Positions 1 to 13,176 of a stretch of 64,000 nt of DNA are shown here, in pieces. Both the position numbers and the translations under genes were made by a program. The number at the start of each line of letters is the position of its first letter. Positions within the stretch are counted from its first letter, which is position 1. The notes below the pieces were generated by a model that had not been told where the DNA came from, searched no databases, and saw only the letters and a list, made by a program, of their open reading frames with translations. The stretch is from Tridacna crocea (Eukaryota; Mollusca; Bivalvia; Cardiida; Cardiidae), in NCBI GenBank assembly GCA_943736015.1, contig OX031068.1, positions 28,342,296-28,406,295 of the forward strand, read 5' to 3'.

Positions 1-1046
1 CTCAGGAATTGTACCTATTGATCCTTTAGATAAGCAAAGATGATCAATGTATAGTGCAGAAATCCCAGAAAATAGTGTCACAAGTGGCTAAAAAAGACAA
101 AAATCAAGCAAAGGGAACTAAATTTTTTTTTTATTATAATTTTTTTTTTTTCAATCCCTTCATACAGTGACGAGAAAGCCAGTTACGTTGACCACTGACT
201 TGTGTCCCAGTTACTCGCCCCAGAAAACATGGAAAATCGACTTGCGACACATTTCATAGCAGACGACACCTGAAGCCTAAGTTAAATATAGGGATTTTTT
301 TTTTTCTTTTCTCTTGCTAGGACCATTGAATTGGTTATGATGACTACCATACGCGACTGTTAGGTGCTGCACATGAAATCATAAGATCGACTTTGACACT
401 TTCGGAGGCAACCGATACCTATTGCACAAAGCAAAGAAAGGTAAAACCAAATTTTTCCGTTTTCTTTACCAGGGTCACCGAAACATTGAAACGGTTTTGG
501 TGACTGCGTGAGTCAGGAGTCTATGTTATGTTTAACCACCGTGCAAAAATATGAAATTAAAAAAGACGCAACCGGTTGCTGTTGCATGAACTTTTTTCAC
601 AAAACATTTTCTTGTTTGAAGTATAAAGAAATAGGCCAACAAAATACAGTAAGATGTAAGAAAAACTAATAATTGAAATAGATAAAAAAAAAAGATAGAA
701 TGGTAAAGTTGAGATTTCAAACTCTGAAAAAAGGGGTCTTGGTGTGGGTGTCTGATCCCTCTTTATTATAGAATAGGCTGAAATGATCCGAAAAATAGGC
801 CAAAAGAATACAACAAGATGTAAGAATAACTAATGATTAAAATAGATAAAAAAGATAAAAAGGCAGAGTGAAGGATTGAAACTCTGGAAAAAGAGGTCTT
901 GGTGCAGATGTCTGATCCTTGTTGACCATAAAATAGGCCGAAATGACCCGAAAAATGACCCGAAAAATTAGCATAAAATTATAAACATTTCCTTCCCCCC
1001 CCTCTTTTTGATCAGCCGATCAAATCTCGGCCCTCTCTGAAATCGT

Positions 1047-1205
1047 CCAATCAGGAAGGCTTTTAGGAAATCATTACGGTATCCTATGAGCCAATCAAAT
1101 CACAGCCCTCTCTGAAATCGTCCAATCAGAAAAGCCCTAAGAAATTCAGATTAGGCCCAATCAGCTAATCAAATCGCAGACACACCCCCAGGATCAGCCA
1201 ATCAC
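1047..1205 (+). promoter_or_regulatory. CCAATCA box cluster, one per array unit
   Basis: Five CCAATCA motifs in one direction at 1047, 1091, 1122, 1157 and 1198, spaced 31-44 bp, matching the core NF-Y consensus CCAAT with the favoured 3' context. The cluster recurs in every unit, with a CCGATCA or CCAATCA variant just upstream. Known: multiple CCAAT boxes mark many animal promoters. Inferred: each unit could carry a promoter firing rightward. Confidence 0.5.
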
Positions 1206-1619
1206 AAAGCTTTAAGCAATTTGAAATGGCGCTCGAAAATATCGATAGAAAACATTGAGCAAAAATCGGCATTAAAGTGGATTTTAAGTCTTCTTTGAAA
1301 GCTTTTATGCAGTCCTAGGCAAACTGCAATGCCTGAACCATCCACACATGCCAGATTTCACTGACAATGGGCGCAAATTTAAGAAAACGGGGTGGCAGAA
1401 GACCTTGTTTTGGTCTTTTCAAGCACCTTGCAAGAGTGCAAGAGTAGCTTCACCTGATTCCTATATCCCTTGATTCGATTCGCTTTTCTAATTCATGCCA
1501 TGCTGTACATTGATACTTTGAAGATGATCAAAGTACAGTGTAGAAACCCAGAAAAATAATGTCACAAGTGGCCAAAAAAAGACTGAAAGCTCTCAGTAGC
1601 AACTCTTTCCTATTGCATA

Positions 1620-1653
1620 AATAAAACTCCTACCCATTGCATGCATAAATAAA
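1620..1653 (+). terminator. Paired AATAAA hexamers, one pair per array unit
   Basis: AATAAA at 1620-1625 and 1648-1653, about 415-450 bp past the last CCAATCA. Unit 6 loses the first (TAACTAATACT near 11033). Compatible with a 3' end of a short transcript; AT-rich sequence makes chance occurrence plausible. Confidence 0.3.
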
Positions 1654-1878
1654 ACAGAGGGAACCTTTATTTTTTTTTTTTTTTCAATCTCTGTTTACGG
1701 TGACAAGAAACCCAGTTACGTTGACTACCATCTCGTAGGTGCCAGATACTCTCCTGCGAAAACATGAAAAATCGACTTGCGGCACATTCCGTAGCAGACG
1801 ACACCTGTTGCCTAAATCAAATATAGAGATTTTTTTCCGCCCCTTTTCTATTACTAGGGCCATTGAATTGGTTACTAA

Positions 1879-3761
1879 CTCAGGAATTGTACCTATTGAT
1901 CCTTTAGATAAGCAAAGATGATCAATGTATAGTGCAGAAATCCCAGAAAATAGTGTCACAAGTGGCTAAAAAAGACAAAAATCAAGCAAAGGGAACTAAA
2001 TTTTTTTTTTATTATAATTTTTTTTTTTTCAATCCCTTCATACAGTGACGAGAAAGCCAGTTACGTTGACCACTGACTTGTGTCCCAGTTACGCGCCCCC
2101 GAAAACATGGAAAATCGACTTGCGACACATTTCATAGCAGACGACACGTGAAGCCTAAGTTAAATATAGGGATTTTTTTTTTCTTTTCTCTTGCTAGGAC
2201 CATTGAATTGGTTATGATGACTACCATACGCGACTGTTAGGTGCTGCACATGAAATCATAAGATCGACTTTGACACTTTCGGAGGCAACCGATACCTATT
2301 GCACAAAGCAAAGAAAGGTAAAACCAAATTTTTCCGTTTTCTTTACCAGGGTCACCGAAAGATTGAAACGGTTTTGGTGACTGCGTGAGTCAGGAGTCTA
2401 TGTTATGTTTAACCACCGTGCAAAAATATGAAATTAAAAAAGACGCAACCGGTTGCTGTTGCATGAACTTTTTTCACAAAACATTTTCTTGTTTGAAGTA
2501 TAAAGAAATAGGCCAACAAAATACAGTAAGATGTAAGAATAACTAATAATTGAAATAGATAAGAAAAAAAAAAGATAGAATGGTAAAGTTGAGATTTCAA
2601 ACTCTGAAAAAAGGGGTCTTGGTGTGGGTGTCTGATCCCTCTTTATTATAGAATAGGCTGAAATGATCCGAAAAATAGGCCAAAAGAATACAACAAGATG
2701 TAAGAATAACTAATGATTAAAATAGATAAAAAAGATAAAAAGGCAGAGTGAAGGATTGAAACTCTGGAAAAAGAGGTCTTGGTGCAGATGTCTGATCCTT
2801 GTTGACCATAAAATAGGCCGAAATGACCCAAAAAATGACCCGAAAAATTAGCATAAAATTATAAACATTTCCTCCCCCCCCCCCTCTTTTTGATCAGCCG
2901 ATCAAATCTCGGCCCTCTCTGAAATCGTCCAATCAGGAAGGCTTTTAGGAAATCATTACGGTATCCTATGAGCCAATCAAATCACAGCCCTCTCTGAAAT
3001 CGTCCAATCAGAAAAGCCCTAAGAAATTCAGATTAGGCCCAATCAGCTAATCAAATCGCAGACACACCCCCAGGATCAGCCAATCACAAAGCTTTAAGCA
3101 ATTTGAAATGGCGCTCGAAAATATCGATAGAAAACATTGAGCAAAAATCGGCATTAAAGTGGATTTTAAGTCTTCTTTGAAAGCTTTTATGCAGTCCTAG
3201 GCAAACTGCAATGCCTGAACCATCCACACATGCCAGATTTCACTGACAATGGGCGCAAATTTAAGAAAACGGGGTGGCAGAAGACCTTGTTTTGGTCTTT
3301 TCAAGCACCTTGCAAGAGTGCAAGAGTAGCTTCCCCTGATTCCTATATCCCTTGATTCGATTCGCTTTTCTAATTCATGCCATGCTGTACATTGATACTT
3401 TGAAGATGATCAAAGTACAGTGTAGAAACCCAGAAAAATAATGTCACAAGTGGCCAAAAAAAGACTGAAAGCTCTCAGTAGCAACTCTTTCCTATTGCAT
3501 AAATAAAACTCCTACCCATTGCATGCATAAATAAAACAGAGGGAACCTTTATTTTTTTTATTTATTTCAATCTCTGTTTACTGTGACAAGAAACCCAGTT
3601 ACGTTGACTACCATCTCGTAGGTGCCAGATACTCTCCTGCGAAAACATGAAAAATCGACTTGCGGCACATTCCGTAGCAGACAACACCTGTTGCCTAAAT
3701 CAAATATAGAGATTTTTTTCCGCCCCTTTTCTATTACTAGGGCCATTGAATTGGTTACTTA
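1879..3761. repeat. Array unit 2
   Basis: 1,883 bp; poly-C before the CCAAT cluster is longer than in unit 1 (about 2873-2884), and the poly-T before module b3 is broken by TTTA near 3560. Confidence 0.93.
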
Positions 3762-5641
3762 CTCAGGAATTGCACCTATTGATCCTTTAAATAAGCAAAG
3801 ATGATCAATGTATAGTGCAGAAATCCCAGAAAATAGTGTCACAAGTGGCTAAAAAAGACAAAAATCAAGCAAAGGGAACTAAATTTTTTTTTTATTATAA
3901 TTTTTTTTTTTTCAATCCCTTCATACAGTGACGAGAAAGCCAGTTACGTTGACCACTGACTTGTGTACCAGTTACCCGCCCCCGAAAACATGGAAAATCG
4001 ACTTGCGACACATTTCATAGCAGACGACACGTGAAGCCTAAGTTAAATATAGGGAATTTTTTTTTTCTTTTCTCTTGCTAGGACCATTGAATTGGTTATG
4101 ATGACTACCATACGCGACTGTTAGGTGCTGCACATGAAATCATAAGATCGACTTTGACACTTTCGGAGGCAACCGATACCTATTGCACAAAGCAAAGAAA
4201 GGTAAAACCAAATTTTTCCGTTTTCTCTACCAGGGTCACCGAAACATTGAAACGGTTTTCGTGACTGTGTGAGTCAGGAGTCTATGTTATGTTTAACCGC
4301 CGTGCAGAAATATGAAATTAAAAAAGACGCAACTGGTTGCTGTTGCATGAACTTTTTTCACAAAACATTTTCTTGTTTGAAGTATAAAGAAATAGGCCAA
4401 CAAAATACAGTAAGATGTAAGAATAACTAATAATTGAAATAGATAAAAAAAAAAAGATAGAATGGTAAAGTTGAGATTTCAAACTCTGAAAAAAGGGGTC
4501 TTGGTGTGGGTGTCTGATCCCTCTTTACCATAGAATAGGCTGAAATGATCCGAAAAATAGGCCAAAAGAATACAACAAGATGTAAGAATAACTAATGATT
4601 AAAATAGATAAAAAAGATAAAAAGGCAGAGTGAAGGATTGAAACTCTGGAAAAAGAGGTCTTGGTGCAGATGTCTGATCCTTGTTGACCATAAAATAGGC
4701 CGAAATGACCCGAAAAATGACCCGAAAAATTAGCATAAAATTATAAACATTTCCTCCCCCCCCCCTCTTTTTGATCAGCCGATCAAATCTCGGCCCTCTC
4801 TGAAATCGTCCAATCAGGAAGGCTTTTAGGAAATCATTACGGTATCCTATGAGCCAATCAAATCACAGCCCTCTCTGAAATCGTCCAATCAGAAAAGCCC
4901 TAAGAAATTCAGATTAGGCCCAATCAGCTAATCAAATCGCAGACACACCCCCAGGATCAGCCAATCACAAAGCTTTAAGCAATTTGAAATGGCGCTCGAA
5001 AATATCGATAGAAAACATTGAGCAAAAATCGGCATTAAAGTGGATTTTAAGTCTTCTTTGAAAGCTTTTATGCAGTCCTAGGCAAACTGCAATGCCTGAA
5101 CCATCCACACATGCCAGATTTTACTGACAATGGGCGCAAATTTAAGAAAACGGGGTGGCAGAAGACCTTGTTTTGGTCTTTTCAAGCACCTTGCAAGAGC
5201 GCAAGAGTAGCTTCCCCTGATTCCTATATCCCTTGATTCGATTCGCTTTTCTAATTCATGCCATGCTGTACATTGATACTTTGAAGATGATCAAAGTACA
5301 GTGTAGAAACCCAGAAAAATAATGTCACAAGTGGCCAAAAAAAGACTGAAAGCTCTCAGTAGCAACTCTTTCCTATTGCATAAATAAAACTCCTACCCAT
5401 TGCATGCATAAATAAAACAGAGGGAACCTTTATTTATTTATTTTTTTCAATCTCTGTTTACGGTGACAAGAAACCCAGTTACGTTGACTACCATCTCGTA
5501 GGTGCCAGATACTCTCCTGCGAAAACATGAAAAATCGATTTGCGGCACATTCCGTAGCAGACGACACCTGTTGCCTAAATCAAATATAGAGATTTTTTTC
5601 CGCCCCTTTTCTATTACTAGGGCCATTGAATTGGTTACTAA
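3762..5641. repeat. Array unit 3
   Basis: 1,880 bp; shares with units 4 and 5 the substitutions GTTTTCGTGACTGTGTG near 4255, which group them apart from units 1-2. Confidence 0.93.
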
Positions 5642-7520
5642 CTCAGGAATTGTACCTATTGATCCTTTAAATAAGCAAAGATGATCAATGTATAGTGCAG
5701 AAATCCCAGAAAATAGTGTCACAAGTGGCTAAAAAAGACAAAAATCAAGCAAAGGGAACTAAATTTTTTTTTTATTATAATTTTTTTTTTTTTCAATCCC
5801 TTCATACAGTGACGAGAAAGCCAGTTACGTTGACCACTGACTTGTGTCCCAGTTACGCGCCCCCGAAAACATGGAAAATCGACTTGCGACACATTTCATA
5901 GCAGACGACACCTGAAGCCTAAGTTAAATATAGGGAATTTTTTTTTTCTTTTCTCTTGCTAGGACCATTGAATTGGTTATGATGACTACAATACGCGACT
6001 GTTAGGTGCTGCACATGAAATCATAAGATCGACTTTGACACTTTCGGAGGCAACCGATACCTATTGCACAAAGCAAAGAAAGGTAAAACCAAATTTTTCC
6101 GTTTTCTTTACCAGGGTCACCGAAACATTGAAACGGTTTTCGTGACTGTGTGAGTCAGGAGTCTATGTTATGTTTAACCGCCGTGCAAAAATATGAAATT
6201 AAAAAAGACGCAACTGGTTGCTGTTGCATGAACTTTTTTCACAAAACATTTTCTTGTTTGAAGTATAAAGAAATAGGCCAACAAAATACAGTAAGATGTA
6301 AGAATAACTAATAATTAAAATAGATAAAAAAAAAAAGATAGATTGGTAAAGTTGAGATTTCAAACTCTGAAAAAAGGGGTCTTGGTGTGGGTGTCTGATC
6401 CCTCTTTACCATAGAATAGGCTGAAATGATCCGAAAAATAGGCCAAAAGAATACAACAAGATGTAAGAATAACTAATGATTAAAATAGATAAAAAAGATA
6501 AAAAGGCAGAGTGAAGGATTGAAACTCTGGAAAAAGAGGTCTTGGTGCAGATGTCTGATCCTTGTTGACCATAAAATAGGCCGAAATGACCCGAAAAATG
6601 ACCCGAAAAATTAGCATAAAATTATAAACATTTCCTCCCCCTCCCCTTTTTGATCAGCCAATCAAATCTCGGCCCTCTCTGAAATCGTCCAATCAGGAAG
6701 GCTTTTAGGAAATCATTACGGTATCCTATGAGCCAATCAAATCACAGCCCTCTCTGAAATCGTCCAATCAGAAAAGCCCTAAGAAATTCAGATTAGGCCC
6801 AATCAGCTAATCAAATCGCAGACACACCCCCAGGATCAGCCAATCACAAAGCTTTAAGCAATTTGAAATGGCGCTCGAAAATATCGATAGAAAACATTGA
6901 GCAAAAATCGGCATTAAAGTGGATTTTAAGTCTTCTTTGAAAGCTTTTATGCAGTCCTAGGCAAACTGCAATGCCTGAACCATCCACACATGCCAGATTT
7001 CACTGACAATGGGCGCAAATTTAAGAAAACGGGGTGGCAGAAGACCTTGTTTTGGTCTTTTCAAGCACCTTGCAAGAGTGCAAGAGTAGCTTCCCCTGAT
7101 TCCTATATCCCTTGATTCGATTCGCTTTTCTAATTCATGCCATGCTGTACATTGATACTTTGAAGATGATCAAAGTACAGTGTAGAAACCCAGAAAAATA
7201 ATGTCACAAGTGGCCAAAAAAAGACTGAAAGCTCTCAGTAGCAACTCTTTCCTATTGCATAAATAAAACTCCTACCCATTGCATGCATAAATAAAACAGA
7301 GGGAACCTTTATTTTTTTATTTTTTTCAATCTCTGTTTACGGTGACAAGAAACCCAGTTACGTTGACTACCATCTCGTAGGTGCCAGATACTCTCCTGCG
7401 AAAACATGAAAAATCGACTTGCGGCACATTCCATAGCAGACGACACCTGTTGCCTAAATCAAATATAGAGATTTTTTTCCGCCCCTTTTCTATTACTAGG
7501 GCCATTGAATTGGTTACTAA
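5642..7520. repeat. Array unit 4
   Basis: 1,879 bp; carries the same GTGACTGTGTG variant as unit 3 and a shorter, T-interrupted C tract near 6638. Confidence 0.93.
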
Positions 7521-9403
7521 CTCAGGAATTGTACCTATTGATCCTTTAAATAAGCAAAGATGATCAATGTATAGTGCAGAAATCCCAGAAAATAGCGTCA
7601 CAAGTGGCTAAAAAAGACAAAAATCAAGCAAAGGGAACTAAATTTTTTTTTTATTATAATTTTTTTTTTTTTTCAATCCCTTCATACAGTGACGAGAAAG
7701 CCAGTTACGTTGACCATTGACTTGTGTCCCAGTTACGCGCCCCCGAAAACATGGAAAATCGACTTGCGACACATTTCATAGCAGACGACACGTGAAGCCT
7801 AAGTTAAATATAGGGAATTTTTTTTTTTCTTTTCTCTTGCTAGGACCATTGAATTGGTTATGATGACTACCATACGCGACTGTTAGGTGCTGCACATGAA
7901 ATCATAAGATCGACTTTGACACTTTCGGAGGCAACCGATACCTATTGCACAAAGCAAAGAAAGGTAAAACCAAATTTTTCCGTTTTCTTTACCAGGGTCA
8001 CCGAAACATTGAAACGGTTTTCGTGACTGTGTGAGTCAGGAGTCTATGTTATGTTTAACCGCCGTGCAAAAATATGAAATTAAACAAGACGCAACTGGTT
8101 GCTGTTGCATGAACTTTTTTCACAAAACATTTTCTTGTTTGAAGTATAAAGAAATAGGCCAACAAAATACAGTAAGATGTAAGAATAACTAATAATTGAA
8201 ATAGATAAAAAAAAAAAAGATAGAATGGTAAAGTTGAGATTTCAAACTCTGAAAAAAGGGGTCTTGGTGTGGGTGTCTGATCCCTCTTTACCATAGAATA
8301 GGCTGAAATGATCCGAAAAATAGGCCAAAAGAATACAACAAGATGTAAGAATAACTAATGATTAAAATAGATAAAAAAGATAAAAAGGCAGAGTGAAGGA
8401 TTGAAACTCTGGAAAAAGAGGTCTTGGTGCAGATGTCTGATCCTTGTTGACCATAAAATAGGCCGAAATGACCCGAAAAATGACCCGAAAAATTAGCATA
8501 AAATTATAAACATTTCCTCCCCCCCCCTCTTTTTGATCAGCCAATCAAATCTCGGCCCTCTCTGAAATCGTCCAATCAGGAAGGCTTTTAGGAAATCATT
8601 ACGGTATCCTATGAGCCAATCAAATCACAGCCCTCTCTGAAATCGTCCAATCAGAAAAGCCCTAAGAAATTCAGATTAGGCCCAATCAGCTAATCAAATC
8701 GCAGACACACCCCCAGGATCAGCCAATCACAAAGCTTTAAGCAATTTGAAATGGCGCTCGAAAATATCGATAGAAAACATTGAGCAAAAATCGGCATTAA
8801 AGTGGATTTTAAGTCTTCTTTGAAAGCTTTTATGCAGTCCTAGGCAAACTGCAATGCCTGAACCATCCACACATGCCAGATTTCACTGACAATGGGCGCA
8901 AATTTAAGAAAACGGGGTGGCAGAAGACCTTGTTTTGGTCTTTTCAAGCACCTTGCAAGAGTGCAAGAGTAGCTTCCCCTGATTCCTATATCCCTTGATT
9001 CGATTCGCTTTTCTAATTCATGCCATGCTGTACATTGATACTTTGAAGATGATCAAAGTACAGTGTAGAAACCCAGAAAAATAATGTCACAAGTGGCCAA
9101 ATAAAGACTTAAAGCTCTCAGTAGCAACTCTTTCCTATTGCATAACTAAAACTCCTACCCATTGCATGCATAAATAAAACAGAGGGAACCTTTATTTTTT
9201 TATTTTTTTCAATCTCTGTTTACGGTGACAAGAAACCCAGTTACGTTGACTACCATCTCGTAGGTGCCAGATACTCTCCTGCGAAAACATGAAAAATCGA
9301 CTTGCGGCACATTCCGTAGCAGAGAACACCTGTTGCCTAAATCAAATATAGAGATTTTTTTCCGCCCCTTTTCTATTACTAGGGCCATTGAATTGGTTAC
9401 TAA
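7521..9403. repeat. Array unit 5
   Basis: 1,883 bp; as unit 4, with AGCCAATCA replacing AGCCGATCA at the first box (near 8538), which creates a sixth CCAATCA. Confidence 0.93.
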
Positions 9404-11291
9404 CTCAGGAATTGTACCTATTGATCCTTTAAATAAGCAAAGATGATCAATGTATAGTGCAGAAATCCCAGAAAATAGTGTCACAAGTGGCTAAAAAAGA
9501 CAAAAATCAAGCAAAAGGAACTAAATTTTTTTTTTATTATAATTTTTTTTTTTTTCAATCCCTTCATACAGTGACGAGAAAGCCAGTTACGTTGACCACT
9601 GACTTGTGTACCAGTTACGCGCCCCCGAAAACGTGGAGAATCAACTTGCGACACATTTCATAGCAGACGACACCTGAAGCCTAAGTTAAATATAGGGATT
9701 TTTTTTTTTTCTTTTCTCTTGCTAGGTCCATTGAATTGGTTATGATGACTACCATACGCGACTGTTAGGTGCTGCACATGAAATCATAAGATCGACTTTG
9801 ACACTTTCGGAGGCAACCGATACCTATTGCACAAAGCAAAGAAAGGTAAAACCAAATTTTTCCGTTTTCTTTACCAGGGTCACCGAAAGATTGAAACGGT
9901 TTTGGTGACTGCGTGAGTCAGGAGTCTATGTTATGTTTAACCGCCGTGCAAAAATATGAAATTAAAAAAGACGCAACCGGTTGCTGTTGCATGAACTTTT
10001 TTCACAAAACATTTTCTTGTTTGAAGTATAAAGAAATAGGCCAACAAAATACAGTAAGATGTAAGAATAACTAATAATTGAAATAGATAAAAAAAAAAAA
10101 AAAAAAGATAGAATGGTAAAGTTGAGATTTCAAACTCTGAAAAAAGGGGTCTTGGTGTGGGTGTCTGATCCCTCTTTACCATAGAATAGGCTGAAATGAT
10201 CCGAAAAATAGGCCAAAAGAATACAACAAGATGTAAGAATAACTAATGATTAAAATAGATAAAAAAGATAAAAAGGCAGAGTGAAGGATTGAAACTCTGG
10301 AAAAAGAGGTCTTGGTGCAGATGTCTGATCCTTGTTGACCATAAAATAGGCCGAAATGACCCGAAAAATGACCCGAAAAATTAGCATAAAATTATAAACA
10401 TTTCCTCCCCCCCCCTCTTTTTGATGAGCCAATCAAATCTCGGCCCTCTCTGAAATCGTCCAATCAGGAAGGCTTTTAGGAAATCATTACGGTATCCTAT
10501 GAGCCAATCAAATCACAGCCCTCTCTGAAATCGTCCAATCAGAAAAGCCCTAAGAAATTCAGATTAGGCCCAATCAGCTAATCAAATCGCAGACACACCC
10601 CCAGGATCAGCCAATCACAAAGCTTTATGCAATTTGAAATGGCGCTCGAAAATATCGATAGAAAACATTGAGCAAAAATCGGCATTAAAGTGGATTTTAA
10701 GTCTTCTTTGAAAGCTTTTATGCAGTCCTAGGCAAACTGCAATGCCTGAACCATCCACACATGCCAGATTTCACTGACAATGGGCGCAAATTTAAGAAAA
10801 TGGGGTGGCAGAAGACATTGTTTTGGTCTTTTCAAGCACCTTGCAAGAGTGCAAGAGTAGCTTCCTCTAATTCCAATATCCCTTGATTCGATTCGCTTTT
10901 CTAATTCATGCCATGCTGTACATTGATACTTTGAAGATGATCAAAGTACAGTGTAGAAACCCAGAAAAATAATGTCACAAGTGGCTAAAAAAAGACTGAA
11001 AGCTCTCAGTAGCAACTCTTTCCTATTGCATAACTAATACTCCTACCCATTGCATGCGTAAATAAAACAGAGGGAACCTTTATTTTTTTATTTTTTTCAA
11101 TCTCTTTTTACGGTGACAAGAAACCCAGTTACGTTGACTACCATCTCATAGGTGCCAGATACTCTCCTGCGAAAACATGAAAAATCGACTTGCGGCACAT
11201 TCCGTAGCAGAGAACACCTGTTGCCTAAATCAAATATAGAGATTTTTTTCCGCCCCTTTTCTATTACTAGGGCCATTGAATTGGTTACTAA
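9404..11291. repeat. Array unit 6
   Basis: 1,888 bp; has a long A tract in module c1 (10090-10106) and more private substitutions in the less repetitive part, for example near 10801 and 10865. Confidence 0.93.
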
Positions 11292-13176
11292 CTCAGGAAT
11301 TGCACCTATTGATCCTTTAAATAAGCAAAGATGATCAATGTATAGTGCAGAAATCCCAGAAAATAGTGTCACAAGTGGCTAAAAAGACAAAATTCAAACA
11401 AAGGGAACTAATTTTTTTTTTTTTCATATTATAATTTTTTATTTTTTCAATCCCTTCATACAGTGACGAGAAAGCCAGTTACGTTGACCACTGACTTGTG
11501 TACCAGTTACGCGCCCTCAAAAACATGGAAAATCGACTTGCGACACATTTCGTAGCAGACAACACCTGAAGCTTAAGTTAAATATAGGGAATTTTTTTTT
11601 TCTTTTCTCTTGCTAGGACCATTGAATTGGTTATGATGACTACCATACGTGACTGTTAGGTGCTGCACATGAAATCATCAGATCGACTTTGACACTTTCG
11701 GAGGCAACCGATACCTATTGCACAAAGCAAAGAAAGGTAAAACCAAATTTTTCCATTTTCTTTACCAGGGTCACCGAAAGATTGAAACGGTTTTGGTGAC
11801 TGCGTGAGTCAGGAGTCTATGTTATGTTTAACCGCCATGCAAAAATATGAAATTAAAAAAGATGCAATCGGTTGCTGTTGCGTGAACTTTTTTCACGAAA
11901 CATTTTCTTGTTTGAAGTATAAAGAAATAGGCCAACAAAATACAGTAAGATGTAAGAATAACTAATAATTGAAATAGATTAAAAAAAAGAAAAAAAAGAT
12001 AGAATGGTAAAGTTGAGATTTCAAACTCTGAAAAAAGGGGTCTTGGTGTGGGTGTCTGATCCCTCTTTACCATAGAATAGGCTGAAATGATCCGAAAAAT
12101 AGGCCAAAAGAATACAACAAGATGTAAGAATAACTAATGATTAAAATAGATAAAAAAGATAAAAAGGCAGAGTGAAGGATTCAAACTCTGGGAAAAGGGG
12201 TCTTGGTGCAGATGTCTCATCCATGTTGACCATGAAATAGGCCGAAATGACCCGAAAAATGACCCGAAAAATTAGCATAAAATTATAAACATTTCACCCC
12301 CCTCTTTTTGATCAGCTAATCAAATCTCGGCCCTCTCTGAAATCGTCCAATCAGGAAGGCTTTTAGGAAATCATTACGGTATCCTATGAGCCAATCAAAT
12401 CACAGCCCTCTCTGAAATCGTCCAATCAGAAAAGCCCTAAGAAATTCAGATTAGGCCCAATCAGCTAATCAAATCGCAGACACACCCCCAGGATCAGCCA
12501 ATCACAAAGCTTTAAGCAATTTGAAATGACGCTCGAAAATATCGATAGAAAACATTGAGCAAAAATCGGCATTAAAGTGGATTTTAAGTCTTCTTTGAAA
12601 GCTTTTATGCAGTCCTAGGCAAACTGCAATGCCTGAACCATCCACACATGCCAGATTTCACTGACAATGGGCGCAAATTTAAGAAAACGGGGTGGCAGAA
12701 GACCTTGTTTTGGTCTTTTCAAGCACCTTGCAAGAGTGCAAGAGTAGCTTCCTCTGATTCCTATATCCCTTGATTCGATTCGCTTTTCTAATTCATGCCA
12801 TGCTGTACATTGATACTTTGAAGATGATCAAAGTACAGTGTAGAAACCCAGAAAAATAAAGTCACAAGTGGCCAAAAAAAGACTTAAAGCTCTCAGTAGC
12901 AACTCTTTCCTATTGCATAAATAAAACTTCTACCCATTGCATGCATAAATAAAACAGAGGGAACCTTTATTTTTTTATTTTTTTCAATCTCTTTTTACGG
13001 TGACAAGAAACCCAGTTACGTTGACTACCATCTCGTAGGTGCCAGATACTCTCCTGCGAAAACATGAAAAATCAACTTGCGGCACATTCAGTAGCAGACG
13101 ACACCTGTTGCCTAAATCAAATATAGAGTTTTTTTTTCCCCTTTTCTGTTACTAGGGCCATTGAATTGGTTACTAA
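11292..13176. repeat. Array unit 7
   Basis: 1,885 bp; more diverged, with a short poly-C and AATGACGC in place of AATGGCGC near 12526. Confidence 0.92.

Larger units (their letters stand above)
1..1878. repeat. Array unit 1
   Basis: 1,878 bp, used as reference. Sub-modules: a1 about 1-120 and a2 about 1505-1665 (both contain GTCACAAGTGG); b1 about 150-355, b2 about 356-515 and b3 about 1685-1878 (pyrimidine tract then AG, then ATTGAATTGGTT or similar); c1 about 620-770 and c2 about 790-960 (both contain AAGATGTAAGAATAACTAAT or a close match); CCAAT cluster 1018-1205; less repetitive part 1206-1504. Confidence 0.93.

Noticed and set aside
1206-1504. Histone, 5S rRNA or snRNA gene in the array unit downstream of CCAAT boxes
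   Set aside because: No histone reading frame, no 5S internal control region and no U1-U6 conserved sequence could be found on either strand.
1684-1959. Recurrent 91-codon minus-strand and 60-codon plus-strand ORFs of the 1.88-kb array as genes
   Set aside because: They overlap each other, start and end in sub-modules, differ between units by frame breaks, and resemble no family; similar length in each copy is expected from array homogenisation.
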